Source of the DNA: a virus
Length of the DNA: 25,552 bases
Virus record (IMG/VR): IMGVR_UViG_3300037585_001211
Location: 1-25,552 of that record
Direction: 5' to 3' (one strand)
The position numbers and the translations under genes are program-made. This document shows, one piece after another, positions 1-8,217 of this stretch. The notes under the pieces are model-generated. The model did no database searches, had not been told where the DNA came from, and saw nothing but the letters and a program-made list of their open reading frames with translations. Numbering within the stretch: the stretch's first letter is position 1; the number at the start of each line of letters is the position of its first letter.

Positions 1-2143
1 CACTTAAATTTAATGTTCTACCTACTTCTTGCCATACAGCACCATTGTATCTGAATACTAATATGTCTGTCTTACCATCTGTTGAAGTAAATGTTGGTGC
101 AGTTGATGCTGCAAATTCAAAAATGGTGTTAAAAGCAATAGTGTGTGAACCATTGTAATTAATTTCTAAAGCTATAAATGCACCTTCAACATTGTTAGTT
201 GGTGCAGAAAAAGTTGTATTTTCTGTTGTAATATGAACTGCGTTTGGTTTAGCAGAAGCATCCCAAGCTACAGCATTTGATGATGAAGTAAGAGATGATT
301 GTGCAACATTTGCTGCTACAGCAAAAGAAGAAATTCCAGAAACACCAAGAGTACCAGTTAAACTAACATTTCTTATTCCAGTATAATCTTTATTACCATC
401 AAGAATAACAGCTTTACTAGCTATTGCTGTTCCAGTTCCTGTTGTACCTAAATCTAAAGCATTTACTTCTCCAACAACTACAGTTGCTCCATCTAATATA
501 TTTAATTCTGTTGCATCAGAAGTTACAGCAGCTAATTTAGTAAAGTCTGCTTGTACTAATCCTGATACTCCATCTAATAAATTAAGTTCTGTTGCAGTAG
601 AAGTTACTGCTACATCTTCATTTATTTTTGGTGAAGTTAAAGTTTTGTTTGTAAGAGTTTGCGTTCCAGCAAGTGTAGCAACTGTTGAATCAATTGCTAT
701 TGTTCCAGAAGATGTAATTGCACCTCCAGATAAACCAGTACCAGCAGTTATAGAAGTTACTGTTCCAACATTTTGTGGAGTTATAGTTGTGTAAGTAATG
801 CTTGTAGAATCTAGTGTTGCATCAGTATCTGTCGTACATAAAAATATTTTATTATCATTTGCAGTTCCTTGATTAACCACAACCATACCACCAGATAATT
901 CTGCAATAGTATCATGCTCAGGATCTCTTGATGCTGCACCAGCACCAGAACCTACTGCAAGATATAAACCATTTTCAGAAGCTGTACTTTGATCTTTAAC
1001 TAAAACTCTATCTCCAGAAACTAAGGTTACACCATCAATAGCATCACCAGCTTCTAAACCATTTGATAAATTAACATTTGCTGTTGTTGCACACTCTGCA
1101 ATAATTCTAGTTCTTAATCCAGCAACTGCATTATCAACATAAGTTGTTGCAGCTTTTGCATCTATTTGTGTTTGAGCATTAGATGATAAAGTATTAATGT
1201 ATTGAAATTCTGCACTTGTAACTGTTCCATTTGCAATTTTAGTAGCATCTATAGCTGCACTTGCATTTATATCTGCATTAACAATTGCACCATCTGTAAT
1301 TTTAGCAGAAGTAATTTGTGAGTCTGCTATTTTAGCAGTTGTAACTTGGCTATCAGCTATGTGAGCAGTATCAATACTACCATCAACATAATGTTCTGAA
1401 TTTATAGAATCATCAGCTATCTTTGATCCATTAACTGAATCTGCTGCTAATTTTGCAAGAGTAACATTACCATCTGTAATTTTTGCTGTTGTAATTTGTG
1501 CGTCAGCAATATGAGCTGTGTCTATTGAAGCATCTACATAATGCTCAGAATTTATACTATCATCTGCAATCTTAGTTCCATTAACAGAGTCTGATGCTAG
1601 TTTGGCAAGAGTAACATTTCCATCAGTAATCTTAGCTGTTGTTACTGCATCTGATGCAAGTTTAGCTGAAGTTATAGCACTATCTGCAATATTAGTTGTG
1701 CCAATAATTTCTGTTGGAATAGATGAATTAGTTTTTGATAAAGCACCTACAAAAACATTAGTTATAGCTTCACTTGATAATGAACCTGAATCCCATGTTA
1801 CATTAACAGTTGTGTTTGTTGAAAAAGATGATGAACTAATTGTTCCAAAAATTGTACCAGGAGTTGCTGCAATTAATTTTATTCTTCTTCCTGCATGATA
1901 AAAAGAAGTTACATCAACACCTGCAATTGTAAAAGAACTTGAAGATGCGTAAGCTGCTGTGTAAGCACCTGAACCATCTCCATACTCTACCCATTGACTA
2001 TCGTTAAACCATTCTCTAGTATTCTTCATTAACGCCCTTATGGCGTTGTTTAGATTAGAAGGTAGCATTCCTTCAGCAGTAGAAATACCATTAAGATCAG
2101 TATTACTTGCTTGAGTTGTGGAATAATCTTTTATACCTGCCAT
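1..2143 (-). CDS. Tail fibre protein, C-terminus cut off by window edge
   Basis: The reading frame is open from an ATG at 2143, behind a GGAGATT ribosome site, to the left edge: 714 codons with no stop, so the gene is partial. The N-terminus (MAGIKDYSTTQASN) and the following segment with SNLNNAIRALMKNTREWF resemble the virion-attachment part of podovirus tail fibres. Residues about 170-300 are a chain of short repeats of the type ITSAKI, TTAKITDGNVTLAKLA and INSEHYVDASIDTAHIAD, typical of elongated trimeric fibre shafts. Further on come TLTNKTLTSPKI and two copies of a TELN(L/I)LDG motif, also common in phage fibres. It is the last gene seen of the minus-strand structural operon. The receptor-binding tip may lie outside the window. 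Host specificity cannot be read from this part. Confidence 0.85.
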   Translation of the reverse strand, partial: MAGIKDYSTTQASNTDLNGISTAEGMLPSNLNNAIRALMKNTREWFNDSQWVEYGDGSGAYTAAYASSSSFTIAGVDVTSFYHAGRRIKLIAATPGTIFGTISSSSFSTNTTVNVTWDSGSLSSEAITNVFVGALSKTNSSIPTEIIGTTNIADSAITSAKLASDAVTTAKITDGNVTLAKLASDSVNGTKIADDSINSEHYVDASIDTAHIADAQITTAKITDGNVTLAKLAADSVNGSKIADDSINSEHYVDGSIDTAHIADSQVTTAKIADSQITSAKITDGAIVNADINASAAIDATKIANGTVTSAEFQYINTLSSNAQTQIDAKAATTYVDNAVAGLRTRIIAECATTANVNLSNGLEAGDAIDGVTLVSGDRVLVKDQSTASENGLYLAVGSGAGAASRDPEHDTIAELSGGMVVVNQGTANDNKIFLCTTDTDATLDSTSITYTTITPQNVGTVTSITAGTGLSGGAITSSGTIAIDSTVATLAGTQTLTNKTLTSPKINEDVAVTSTATELNLLDGVSGLVQADFTKLAAVTSDATELNILDGATVVVGEVNALDLGTTGTGTAIASKAVILDGNKDYTGIRNVSLTGTLGVSGISSFAVAANVAQSSLTSSSNAVAWDASAKPNAVHITTENTTFSAPTNNVEGAFIALEINYNGSHTIAFNTIFEFAASTAPTFTSTDGKTDILVFRYNGAVWQEVGRTLNLS
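1331..1630 (-). repeat. Two-copy 150-bp tandem repeat in the tail fibre shaft
   Basis: Positions 1331-1480 and 1481-1630 align end to end with a period of exactly 150 bp (50 codons). Both encode the series VNG(S/T)KIADDSINSEHYVD followed by SIDTAHIAD. The copies differ at many third positions, so the duplication is not recent. It keeps frame and probably sets shaft length. Confidence 0.8.
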
Positions 2144-2144
2144 T

Positions 2145-2294
2145 TTAATCTCCTAAGAACCAAGCAAATGCTTTATTATTTTCTTGATTTTTTTCATTTA
2201 TTAATGCGTTAATAGCTTCCTCAATTTGTCTTTGAAAAAACTCTTGTGTTTCAAAACTGTATCTAACATTATCTATATCAGTTTTATCTGTCAT
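2145..2294 (-). CDS. Small conserved-type phage protein between gp10-like gene and tail fibre
   Basis: A 49-residue protein starting MTDKTDIDNVRYSFETQEFF. The chosen ATG at 2294 overlaps the TGA of the upstream tail gene as ATGA; a longer reading of the frame would start inside that gene without a ribosome site. The protein is mostly charged, with an apparent amphipathic helix (FFQRQIEEAINALINEKNQ) and a tryptophan near the C-terminus. The stop codon is inside the ribosome binding region of the tail fibre, so the three genes are translationally coupled. Similar tiny proteins sit just before tail fibre genes in marine podoviruses. No function can be assigned; a fibre assembly or connector role is a guess from position only. 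Confidence 0.75.
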   Translation of the reverse strand: MTDKTDIDNVRYSFETQEFFQRQIEEAINALINEKNQENNKAFAWFLGD

Positions 2295-4102
2295 CTCAAC
2301 CCTGATCTTGATGCAACTAAATCTATTCCTTGAGCATCTTTCCAAGCTCCTCCACTTGGTATTTTAACATTAACTTTAACATATCTTCCAGATTGTCTTA
2401 CTGGATTAATACCTGTTGAGTTCATGCTTGAAGAAGTTGATTCTGTAGCACTATCAGCAAGTCTATCTCTTGTTTTTAAAGTAACTGTAGCTGTTGCATC
2501 TACTATAGGTCTTACACCTATTATAGACGATCTTGTTCCTGGAAACAACTCTAATTCTGTAGTTTCTATTTCTCCAATATTATCTGTACCTGAAAAAATT
2601 GCAGCTTTATAATCACTATCTATTGCACCAAGTAATAATTGTCCACCAGACCAAAAATCAGTATCTAGTGATATATTAATATTATCTAAGTTTTCTGAAA
2701 TAATATCCATAAGTTCTACTGTATAAGCTCCAACGAATTGAGAAAAGATTGTACTAGCATTGGTAGTAGCAGTTGACCATTTTTGAGTAGCATAATTATA
2801 AATTAAAACTTTATCACAAATTCCAGTAGTATTAGATGTATCAGCAGAAGATGGATATAACCAAATTGCTAATTGATTAAAAGGATCTGTAGCTGCAACT
2901 ATTCTATCAGAGAATGCTTTGTTTAAATCTAAATCAAAAAATCTATTTACTTTCTCTGCACCTATTGCTGTAACTTGATCTCCATTAACTTCAAAGAATC
3001 CATCATCAGCATAAAAGAAAACTCTACGATTATCTTGGCAAACAGTTCTTCCATATACTGCACCTCTATTAGGTGAAATTACTGAAAGTCTAAATACTGT
3101 TGCACCACCGACATAATCCATTCTAATTATTTGGTTTTGTCTAAATACATAACCAATCTCTCCAGATGTTATGTGAACAATTTGTCCACCTGATCCTGGT
3201 AGGTCTTGCAAGTCTGATTGTTTTGTTCCAGATTCCCAAGTTGTAATATCATTAATTCCAGACCATTGTATTCTATTGGATGCACCAACATGATTACCTG
3301 TTACTAAAAAATCTCTTATGACACCTGAGCATTTAAATACTGGTACAGTACCTGAAGTTCCAATAGTTGAAAGGTCTGCAAAAGCAGATGATGTTCCCAT
3401 TAAATAAAATTGAGCTGGATCTACACCATTACTAACAATTACATAATTTCCAAATTGAGTAAAAGTTATATAGTCATTAGATTGTCCTGTTAGAGGAGTT
3501 CCACCGACAAAATTAGTTGTTGTTAGTCTTGCAGTATCAGAAGATACATTAGTTAAATTTTCTCTACCAACAGTTGCTCTTGTTACTGTTACTACTGCAT
3601 CTGATACTGTTGCTGAAAAATCAGCATGAGCATTAATAGTATTTTTTAAATTTGTTGCTGTCGTATTATTATTTGTTTCTACTTTAAATAAAAGTCCAGA
3701 TGCTGTTCCTGTTGTTGAAGTAAATACAATTGTTGATCCATCATTTTTAGATAAAGTAATAGTTTTACCAGCACCAATATTTGCATAATCAGAAACTGTA
3801 ATTGTGCAAGTTGCAAAAGAATTATTTAATACTTTTCCACTTGCTCCTCTTTCTGTAAATGCTCCACCAGTTAATTCATAAAGAGTATCTTGTGTTGCTA
3901 CAAAGTTAAATACAGTATTAGCATTATCTCTAAAAGAACCTGCACCTCTTGAATCTTTTGTAATAGTATTTGTAGAATAATTAACTAATGAAGGAAATCT
4001 TTTATAAGAATTTAAAGCATAGTAAACATTGTTAGCTACATTAGCACCAGGATTATTATGTTCTGGTTGATCTGGTAGCCATTCGCCAAAAGGTATCTGC
4101 AT
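2291..4102 (-). CDS. Tail/head stabilisation protein, P22 gp10-like
   Basis: A 603-residue protein. The start (MQIPFGEWLPDQPEHNN) and the core with FTQFGNYVIVSNGVDPAQFY, IQWSGINDITTWESG and a later string of beta-propeller-like strands match the family of packaged-DNA stabilisation proteins related to P22 gp10, which plug the portal and join it to the tail. Residues about 90-205 look like an inserted beta domain that ordinary members do not need (see findings). The C-terminus, with SGRYVKVNVKIPSG, resembles the usual end of this family. The ATG at 4102 overlaps the stop of the preceding 48-residue gene (TAATG). Its place after the adaptor gene and before the fibre fits a tail-hub component. 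The alternative is a tail tubular B-like protein with an equivalent role. Confidence 0.75.
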   Translation of the reverse strand: MQIPFGEWLPDQPEHNNPGANVANNVYYALNSYKRFPSLVNYSTNTITKDSRGAGSFRDNANTVFNFVATQDTLYELTGGAFTERGASGKVLNNSFATCTITVSDYANIGAGKTITLSKNDGSTIVFTSTTGTASGLLFKVETNNNTTATNLKNTINAHADFSATVSDAVVTVTRATVGRENLTNVSSDTARLTTTNFVGGTPLTGQSNDYITFTQFGNYVIVSNGVDPAQFYLMGTSSAFADLSTIGTSGTVPVFKCSGVIRDFLVTGNHVGASNRIQWSGINDITTWESGTKQSDLQDLPGSGGQIVHITSGEIGYVFRQNQIIRMDYVGGATVFRLSVISPNRGAVYGRTVCQDNRRVFFYADDGFFEVNGDQVTAIGAEKVNRFFDLDLNKAFSDRIVAATDPFNQLAIWLYPSSADTSNTTGICDKVLIYNYATQKWSTATTNASTIFSQFVGAYTVELMDIISENLDNINISLDTDFWSGGQLLLGAIDSDYKAAIFSGTDNIGEIETTELELFPGTRSSIIGVRPIVDATATVTLKTRDRLADSATESTSSSMNSTGINPVRQSGRYVKVNVKIPSGGAWKDAQGIDLVASRSGLR

Positions 4103-4248
4103 TATTTTCCTACTTTTTTAATAGCTTTTTTGTGAGCTTTACTAAAACTCATTCCTTTAATCATTTCTTTAAGCATTATACTCATGTGTTTTTTAGTATG
4201 ATGAGGAGAGTGTTTTTTTAATAATTTTTTTTCTCTTTTATCTATCAT
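4102..4248 (-). CDS. Small basic phage protein with HTKKH / GMSFSKAHKKA motif
   Basis: A 48-residue, lysine- and histidine-rich protein (MIDKREKKLLKKHSPHHTKK, later MIKGMSFSKAHKKAIKKVGK). It starts at the ATG at 4248, six bases past the end of the adaptor gene, and its TAA overlaps the ATG of the gp10-like gene. The pattern of a His-Lys-His segment followed by a G-x-SF-x-x-AH-x-x-A motif recurs in small proteins of many tailed phages, usually in the head-tail region. That comparison is from memory. The protein has no membrane segment and probably binds a nucleic acid or an acidic partner because of its charge, but its function is unknown. Confidence 0.8.
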   Translation of the reverse strand: MIDKREKKLLKKHSPHHTKKHMSIMLKEMIKGMSFSKAHKKAIKKVGK

Positions 4249-4253
4249 TTTGT

Positions 4254-4934
4254 TTATCCATTATTGCTTGTTATAATTCTTGATACATCATTAAACGCAC
4301 CAGAAACAGTTACATCACCTCTTTGTTGTAAAGGTGCATTACCATATTGATCTTCTCTGTCATTTCTCTCAAGTCTTTCAAGAGATGTTACATATTGTTG
4401 TTGCCATTGTTGGACTTGTCTTGGTTCAATACCACCTAAAAAATTAGCAGCATGATATAAAGAACCATATAAATAAATTGAAGGGTGATTAGATAAAATA
4501 TAATTAGAAGTATTTGAATCTGATAAAGCAGTAAATTCTTTATAATAATTTATAACTCCTGTGTAAGAGCTTGAAGGAATTGGAGCAAATCTAAAATTAT
4601 CACCAAGTATTGTAAATGTTTTTGGCATTCCAGTAGTTGAACTACCTCTAATTTGATCCATTTGAGCTGGAGTAATATATTCTAAAGAATGTTTAGTTCC
4701 ACCTTCTAAAATATAAAAATCTCTAACTTGTAAAAAACCTGTTGGTAAAGTTTCTGTTTCAGAATCAATAGTAAATGAAGCATTTGACTCTATCATTCTA
4801 CCAATTCTTAATTTAGAATTAAAATCTTTTTCTGCTAAAACAATAAAATCTTCTGCTATCTCAGTTGTAAGATCAGTTCTATTTAACCAGTTTGCTATTG
4901 ATGTTTTTAAATCTGAATAAGTTGCTAATGCCAT
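4254..4934 (-). CDS. Head-tail adaptor protein (SU10-adaptor type)
   Basis: A 226-residue protein beginning MALATYSDLKTSIANWLNR. It has the layout of phage adaptor proteins: an N-terminal helical part (IAEDFIVLAEKDFNSKLRI), a central beta part with LPTGFLQVRDFYI, then a short motif containing INYYKEFTALSD and a helical C-terminus rich in glutamine and arginine (EPRQVQQWQQQYVTSLERL). Members bind under the portal ring and form the platform for the tail. The ATG at 4934 has an AAGG ribosome site and overlaps the stop of the upstream gene. Its place in the order portal, capsid, adaptor, gp10-like agrees with this role. Confidence is good for an adaptor role, lower for the exact family. Confidence 0.75.
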   Translation of the reverse strand: MALATYSDLKTSIANWLNRTDLTTEIAEDFIVLAEKDFNSKLRIGRMIESNASFTIDSETETLPTGFLQVRDFYILEGGTKHSLEYITPAQMDQIRGSSTTGMPKTFTILGDNFRFAPIPSSSYTGVINYYKEFTALSDSNTSNYILSNHPSIYLYGSLYHAANFLGGIEPRQVQQWQQQYVTSLERLERNDREDQYGNAPLQQRGDVTVSGAFNDVSRIITSNNG

Positions 4935-5266
4935 TATAATTTACCTTCTGCTGTTTTAAAATATTGAAACTCATTACTATTTAATTTTGTTTTTAATATT
5001 TTATTTTGAACTTCTCTAGGAAGTGCAAACCAATTATTATCACCATTATACTCTTTTGCCCAGACACTTAAAGCTAAAGTTGGAATACTAGCTACTCTTT
5101 TTAAATCTCTTGATTTTGAATAACCATCATCTTGATTTAATAATATTTTATTATGTTTTAAATGAGGATCTATATTAACTTCTTCATTTACAACAATTTT
5201 ATTTTCCATTTCGTCTAAAGAAAATGTTTCTTTTTTTAGACCATCAATAGTTACATCTTTTTTCAT
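4934..5266 (-). CDS. Hypothetical structural-operon protein
   Basis: A 110-residue charged protein (MKKDVTIDGLKKETFSLDEM). The N-terminal half is acidic and probably flexible; the C-terminal half contains SVWAKEYNGDNNWFALPREV followed by a short lysine-rich helix and a tyrosine. The ATG overlaps the TGA of the 44-residue gene upstream and has an AAGG site, and its own stop overlaps the start of the adaptor gene. I do not recognise a domain. Its position among head and tail genes suggests a virion or assembly factor, possibly a small head-completion protein, but this is inference from order alone. Confidence 0.7.
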   Translation of the reverse strand: MKKDVTIDGLKKETFSLDEMENKIVVNEEVNIDPHLKHNKILLNQDDGYSKSRDLKRVASIPTLALSVWAKEYNGDNNWFALPREVQNKILKTKLNSNEFQYFKTAEGKL

Positions 5267-5397
5267 CTGCCTTGACCTTTGTATCTAGTTAGTTTCTTTT
5301 GAAGTTTTTCACTTTTGTTTAAAGATTTTTTATGACAACCAGGTCTTTTTGGTGGTTTATCTCTTGGAACAAAGTGAACAAACTTTTGTTTAGCCAC
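5263..5397 (-). CDS. 44-residue basic microprotein with GTG start
   Basis: The frame reads MAKQKFVHFVPRDKPPKRPG and ends KKLTRYKGQGR. It starts with GTG at 5397, which overlaps the TAG of the upstream gene (TAGTG), and its TGA overlaps the ATG of the next gene, so both ends are coupled to neighbours. The pattern HFVP, KRPG-x-HKKSLNK and a Y-x-GQGR end recurs, in my memory, in tiny proteins of marine podoviruses located in the head gene cluster, which is why I accept it without a clear ribosome site. It is strongly basic and lacks hydrophobic segments. Role unknown. Confidence 0.75.
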   Translation of the reverse strand: MAKQKFVHFVPRDKPPKRPGCHKKSLNKSEKLQKKLTRYKGQGR

Positions 5398-5681
5398 TAA
5401 GCACTCATTTCAGTAATAGAAACTTCAGCAGTACCAATAAAAGCTACTTTCTCACCAGGTGAAACTTTAAAAATTTCAGGTTGGTCAGCAGGTATAAAAA
5501 TAGTTGAAGAATCAGCAGTTGCAACCGCAGTTGGGTTTGCACCAAATAAAATGTAAACATCAGCAGTTGATGCTATTCTTACATATTCAGTTTGTGATCC
5601 AAATGCAGCAGATTGTGCTGATGTTCCACCACTTGTTTTACCTTGATGTGTAGTAGGTCTTAATCCATAATTAAAACTCAT
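5397..5681 (-). CDS. Small beta-rich head protein, possible capsid decoration
   Basis: A 94-residue protein (MSFNYGLRPTTHQGKTSGGT). It is rich in alanine, serine, threonine and valine with alternating hydrophobic residues, as expected for a small beta barrel; the end contains FKVSPGEKVAFIGTAEVSIT, a pattern common in phage and prophage head-surface proteins. A GGAGA ribosome site precedes the ATG at 5681. It sits two genes after the major capsid gene, where decoration or head-fibre proteins are usual. A hairpin (5704-5734) lies between it and the preceding gene. Assignment as decoration protein is inference; the protein being a real small virion protein is likely. Confidence 0.65.
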   Translation of the reverse strand: MSFNYGLRPTTHQGKTSGGTSAQSAAFGSQTEYVRIASTADVYILFGANPTAVATADSSTIFIPADQPEIFKVSPGEKVAFIGTAEVSITEMSA

Positions 5682-5703
5682 ATTTTTTTCTCCTAATTTA
5701 TTA

Positions 5704-5734
5704 TGGGGGAAGTACCGCTAGGCAAGATCCCCCA
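5704..5734 (-). terminator. GGGGGA/TCCCCC hairpin between two head protein genes
   Basis: On the minus strand TGGGGGA and TCCCCCA arms pair perfectly (7 bp; 5728-5734 with 5704-5710) around a 17-base loop in which CC and GG can pair again. There is no uridine tract after it, so it may be an RNA stabiliser or partial attenuator, not an intrinsic terminator. Confidence 0.45.
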
Positions 5735-5751
5735 AATATTGTTATATACTA

Positions 5752-6093
5752 TTATCTTCTAATTACGAAAGTAATTTCCATTTTAGAAGCATTTGATGAA
5801 CCACCATTAGTAATACATTCAATAGTACCATCTTCAGCAACAGTATTTAAAGCTGTTGGAGCAGCAGTTGCTACTCTACCAGCAGATCCTGATGCAGTAT
5901 GACTTATAGCACCACCAGTTACTGCAACACCACCTATTTCAAAAGAAATAGCTGCTGTGCCAGTTGTAGTTGCTTTGTTGTGAGTGATGATTTTTACAAT
6001 TTTTCCACCATCAGGTACACAAACAAAAGTTGATGAAGCTGTTGAAACATCTGGAATTGCAGATGTTAAAAAGTAATCGTTTAATGTTCTCAT
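5752..6093 (-). CDS. Small head protein downstream of the major capsid gene
   Basis: A 113-residue protein beginning MRTLNDYFLTSAIPDVSTAS. It is dominated by beta-strand-like stretches (STFVCVPDGGKIVKIITH, then MEITFVIRR at the end) with small residues between them and no charged helices. This is the composition of capsid cement or decoration proteins. An AGGA site precedes the ATG at 6093. It is the first gene after the capsid gene and is separated from it by a strong hairpin. Two consecutive small beta proteins after the capsid gene are compatible with a cement protein plus a surface fibre protein, but which is which cannot be told from sequence. Confidence 0.65.
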   Translation of the reverse strand: MRTLNDYFLTSAIPDVSTASSTFVCVPDGGKIVKIITHNKATTTGTAAISFEIGGVAVTGGAISHTASGSAGRVATAAPTALNTVAEDGTIECITNGGSSNASKMEITFVIRR

Positions 6094-6161
6094 TTTTTTA
6101 TCCTATTTATTTGCTTCGTTCCGTCATTGACTTCAAAGACCAAACAAAATTGTTAATTGAA

Positions 6162-6185
6162 TGATGGGGGATAATTCCCCCACCA
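6162..6185 (-). terminator. Strong hairpin just after the major capsid gene
   Basis: A 10-bp stem closes a 4-base loop. On the minus strand the arms are TGGTGGGGGA and TCCCCCATCA, with one G-U wobble that would be an A-C mismatch on the plus strand, so the structure belongs to the minus-strand RNA. No U tract follows. It probably blocks 3'-to-5' decay of the capsid mRNA or reduces read-through. Confidence 0.55.
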
Positions 6186-6196
6186 CTTTAGATTTA

Positions 6197-7147
6197 TTAT
6201 GAAGTAGTTAAATCTGTGATTAAACCACTTGCTTTTTCATTTCTTGACTCAAGAGTGTACTCAGCAACCATAAATCTCTGATCTGCGTCTGCAGTCTGAG
6301 CTGGTGTTTGTAGAGCAAAATCTCTAAGGAAAGAAACTGCCCAGAATTCCATATCTAGAATGTGAGCATCTTGTCCGATTTTAGCAGCAGTACCATTAGC
6401 ACCTCTGATAAATCTGTTTGGTGATACTTGCATAGTTCCAAAGTCAGATTCGTACACATCAATAGAAGTAATTAATCTTCTATCTTCCGCAGCATCAAAT
6501 CTAGTAGAACCGCCTGTAAAGCCAGATAGTTTCTGTTTATTGAAAGCATTTACCATAATCATGTTAGGGTTTCCGCCTTCATTGTAACAGCTAACTAAAA
6601 TACCTTTTAACTGATCTTCAGTAAAAGCTCTTTGAGTTCCATCTGTTCTTATAGCACCATTACCAGCACCAGAACCACCAGCACCTGCATCAACATTAGT
6701 TTCGTACCAAGTTGGACATCCACCAAGTTTTCTTGCAGTTGTTGCGTTACCAGCAGATTTAGCGACATTAGATAAAAGAGCAGTTTCCATATCTCTTTTT
6801 AATTCTTTTGCAGCTTTAGCTACTTGGTAAGCCATCTCATTATTTCTTCCAGCAGAAGTTACAGCTTCGTTAGTTGCAGTAACTTGAATTCCTTTAGTAG
6901 AAATTTGAGTGTGGTTATTTTCTAATACAGTTGGAGCCATAGTTCCATAAGAAATATCAGCACCTTCAACGGCAGCATTTGCAGCAACATCAGCTAGTGC
7001 ATCTGTTTGCCATTGGTGTAAAGTATTAGTTGCTTTTGTTTTTGCAACTCCAGACATAAAAGGTGTTTCAGTTGGTGATATTGAATAAATAATATCAGCC
7101 AAATCTTCTCTTATACCTACAGTTGTGTATGTTTGGTATTTAGCCAT
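6197..7147 (-). CDS. Major capsid protein, SU10/DUF5309-type HK97 fold
   Basis: A 316-residue protein beginning MAKYQTYTTVGIREDLADII. The early segment with SPTETPFMSGVAKTKATNTL and HQWQTDALA is characteristic of the DUF5309 / SU10 major capsid family, where it leads from the N-arm into the HK97 fold. The middle has the expected long helix (EMAYQVAKAAKELKRDMETA) and the late part an NPNMIMVNAFNKQKLS segment and FWAVSFLRDFALQTPAQTAD. Its length is normal. A GGAG site precedes the ATG at 7147. The gene follows the scaffold gene and is followed by a hairpin likely to keep the message abundant. No N-terminal cleavage peptide is evident. Confidence 0.9.
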   Translation of the reverse strand: MAKYQTYTTVGIREDLADIIYSISPTETPFMSGVAKTKATNTLHQWQTDALADVAANAAVEGADISYGTMAPTVLENNHTQISTKGIQVTATNEAVTSAGRNNEMAYQVAKAAKELKRDMETALLSNVAKSAGNATTARKLGGCPTWYETNVDAGAGGSGAGNGAIRTDGTQRAFTEDQLKGILVSCYNEGGNPNMIMVNAFNKQKLSGFTGGSTRFDAAEDRRLITSIDVYESDFGTMQVSPNRFIRGANGTAAKIGQDAHILDMEFWAVSFLRDFALQTPAQTADADQRFMVAEYTLESRNEKASGLITDLTTS

Positions 7148-7171
7148 TTTTTTTCTCCGTTAGGTTATTGT

Positions 7172-8164
7172 TTATAGATAACGCATCAGTAAATCGGTAG
7201 CATCTTTTGCATTACCGCTTTTCTTCAACGCATTAATCTTCTTCAACCTAGATTGACTATTTACATCTTCCTTAGTAGATTTAACACCAGATTTCACAAC
7301 AGTAGATGGTTTAACTTTTTTACTTACTAAATTGGGTTTAGCCGCATTAGCTTTCATACCATCCATAATCACATCAAAATATCTTGAATCATAAATTCTT
7401 GAAACATCTTCATTTGAAAATCCTTTAGAATTTAAATAACCCATGATATTTGATTTAACTTTAGCACCCTTAATAGGATCAGCAATTTCAGGATGTTTTA
7501 AATGAAGTTTTTTTTGTTCATTTCTTAATATTTCCTGAAACTGAGTTTCTTGATGTTCTCTCAGTTTTTGCTGTGCTTGTTGAATTGATTGTTTTCGTTT
7601 ATTTATCTTACGATCAACTCTAGCAGCTTCAGTTGGATCTTCCTCCCAAAGAGCATCAAGCTCTTTAGAATTCATATCATTGTTAATCTCAGCATTTAAA
7701 GTAACTACTAATGAATTTAAATCATCCATCTTAGTTGAATACTGATTTTTAAGACGATCTTCTTCGGATTTTAGCTCTCTTTTTTCAATTGCTATCTCCT
7801 CAGTTTTTCGTCTGTAGTCAGCATCTTTTTGATAACCTGCTTTTAATTCGTCAAGGTCAACATCAATCTTTTCACCATTAACAGTAACCTGGTGTAGATC
7901 GGTTGTTTGTTCTTCAATCGCATTTTCATCTTGTGATGCTTGTTCTTCATCTGCTACTTCCAAAGTTTCCTCTGGTTGAGTTTCAGGTTGTTGTTGTTCT
8001 TCTGTTTTAGTTTCCGCTTTCGCTTCCACTTCTTCTTTCGGTTCAACTGGTGCTGCTTCTTCTTGAGGTTTTTTGATAACACCTTTAGTGTCCATTAAAC
8101 CTTCAATAGATTTTGCTGCACCTTGTACTGAAGCATTGTTCAGTAATGGGTTTTCGTTAGACAT
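7172..8164 (-). CDS. Capsid scaffolding protein
   Basis: A 330-residue protein with the composition of a scaffold. Residues about 30-95 are a very acidic Glu/Gln-rich stretch (KEEVEAKAETKTEEQQQPET). The centre is a long predicted coiled coil (about 115-210, including RRKTEEIAIEKRELKSEEDR). The basic C-terminus with LVSKKVKPSTVVKSGVKST would contact the capsid protein. It lies directly upstream of the capsid gene in transcription order, as scaffolds normally do, and has a strong AGGAGG ribosome site. It lacks a visible protease motif, so it is not a protease fusion. Low sequence conservation is usual for this class, so the assignment rests on composition and position. Confidence 0.8.
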   Translation of the reverse strand: MSNENPLLNNASVQGAAKSIEGLMDTKGVIKKPQEEAAPVEPKEEVEAKAETKTEEQQQPETQPEETLEVADEEQASQDENAIEEQTTDLHQVTVNGEKIDVDLDELKAGYQKDADYRRKTEEIAIEKRELKSEEDRLKNQYSTKMDDLNSLVVTLNAEINNDMNSKELDALWEEDPTEAARVDRKINKRKQSIQQAQQKLREHQETQFQEILRNEQKKLHLKHPEIADPIKGAKVKSNIMGYLNSKGFSNEDVSRIYDSRYFDVIMDGMKANAAKPNLVSKKVKPSTVVKSGVKSTKEDVNSQSRLKKINALKKSGNAKDATDLLMRYL

Positions 8165-8217
8165 GAAGTCCTCCTAGTTAAGCTGTCTTGCGACTTGGCT
8201 TATTTTAACCATTGTGG

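Noticed and set aside
1381-1430. CTGATGA on the minus strand in the tail fibre as a second hammerhead
   Set aside because: No GAAA element or stems at the right spacing; it simply encodes the repeated ADDSIN peptide.
1602-1898. Open frame of 98 codons on the plus strand within the tail fibre
   Set aside because: It lies wholly opposite the clear fibre frame, has no ribosome site, and its Ala/Val-rich sequence is what the antisense of a Thr/Ser/Ala-rich fibre gives.
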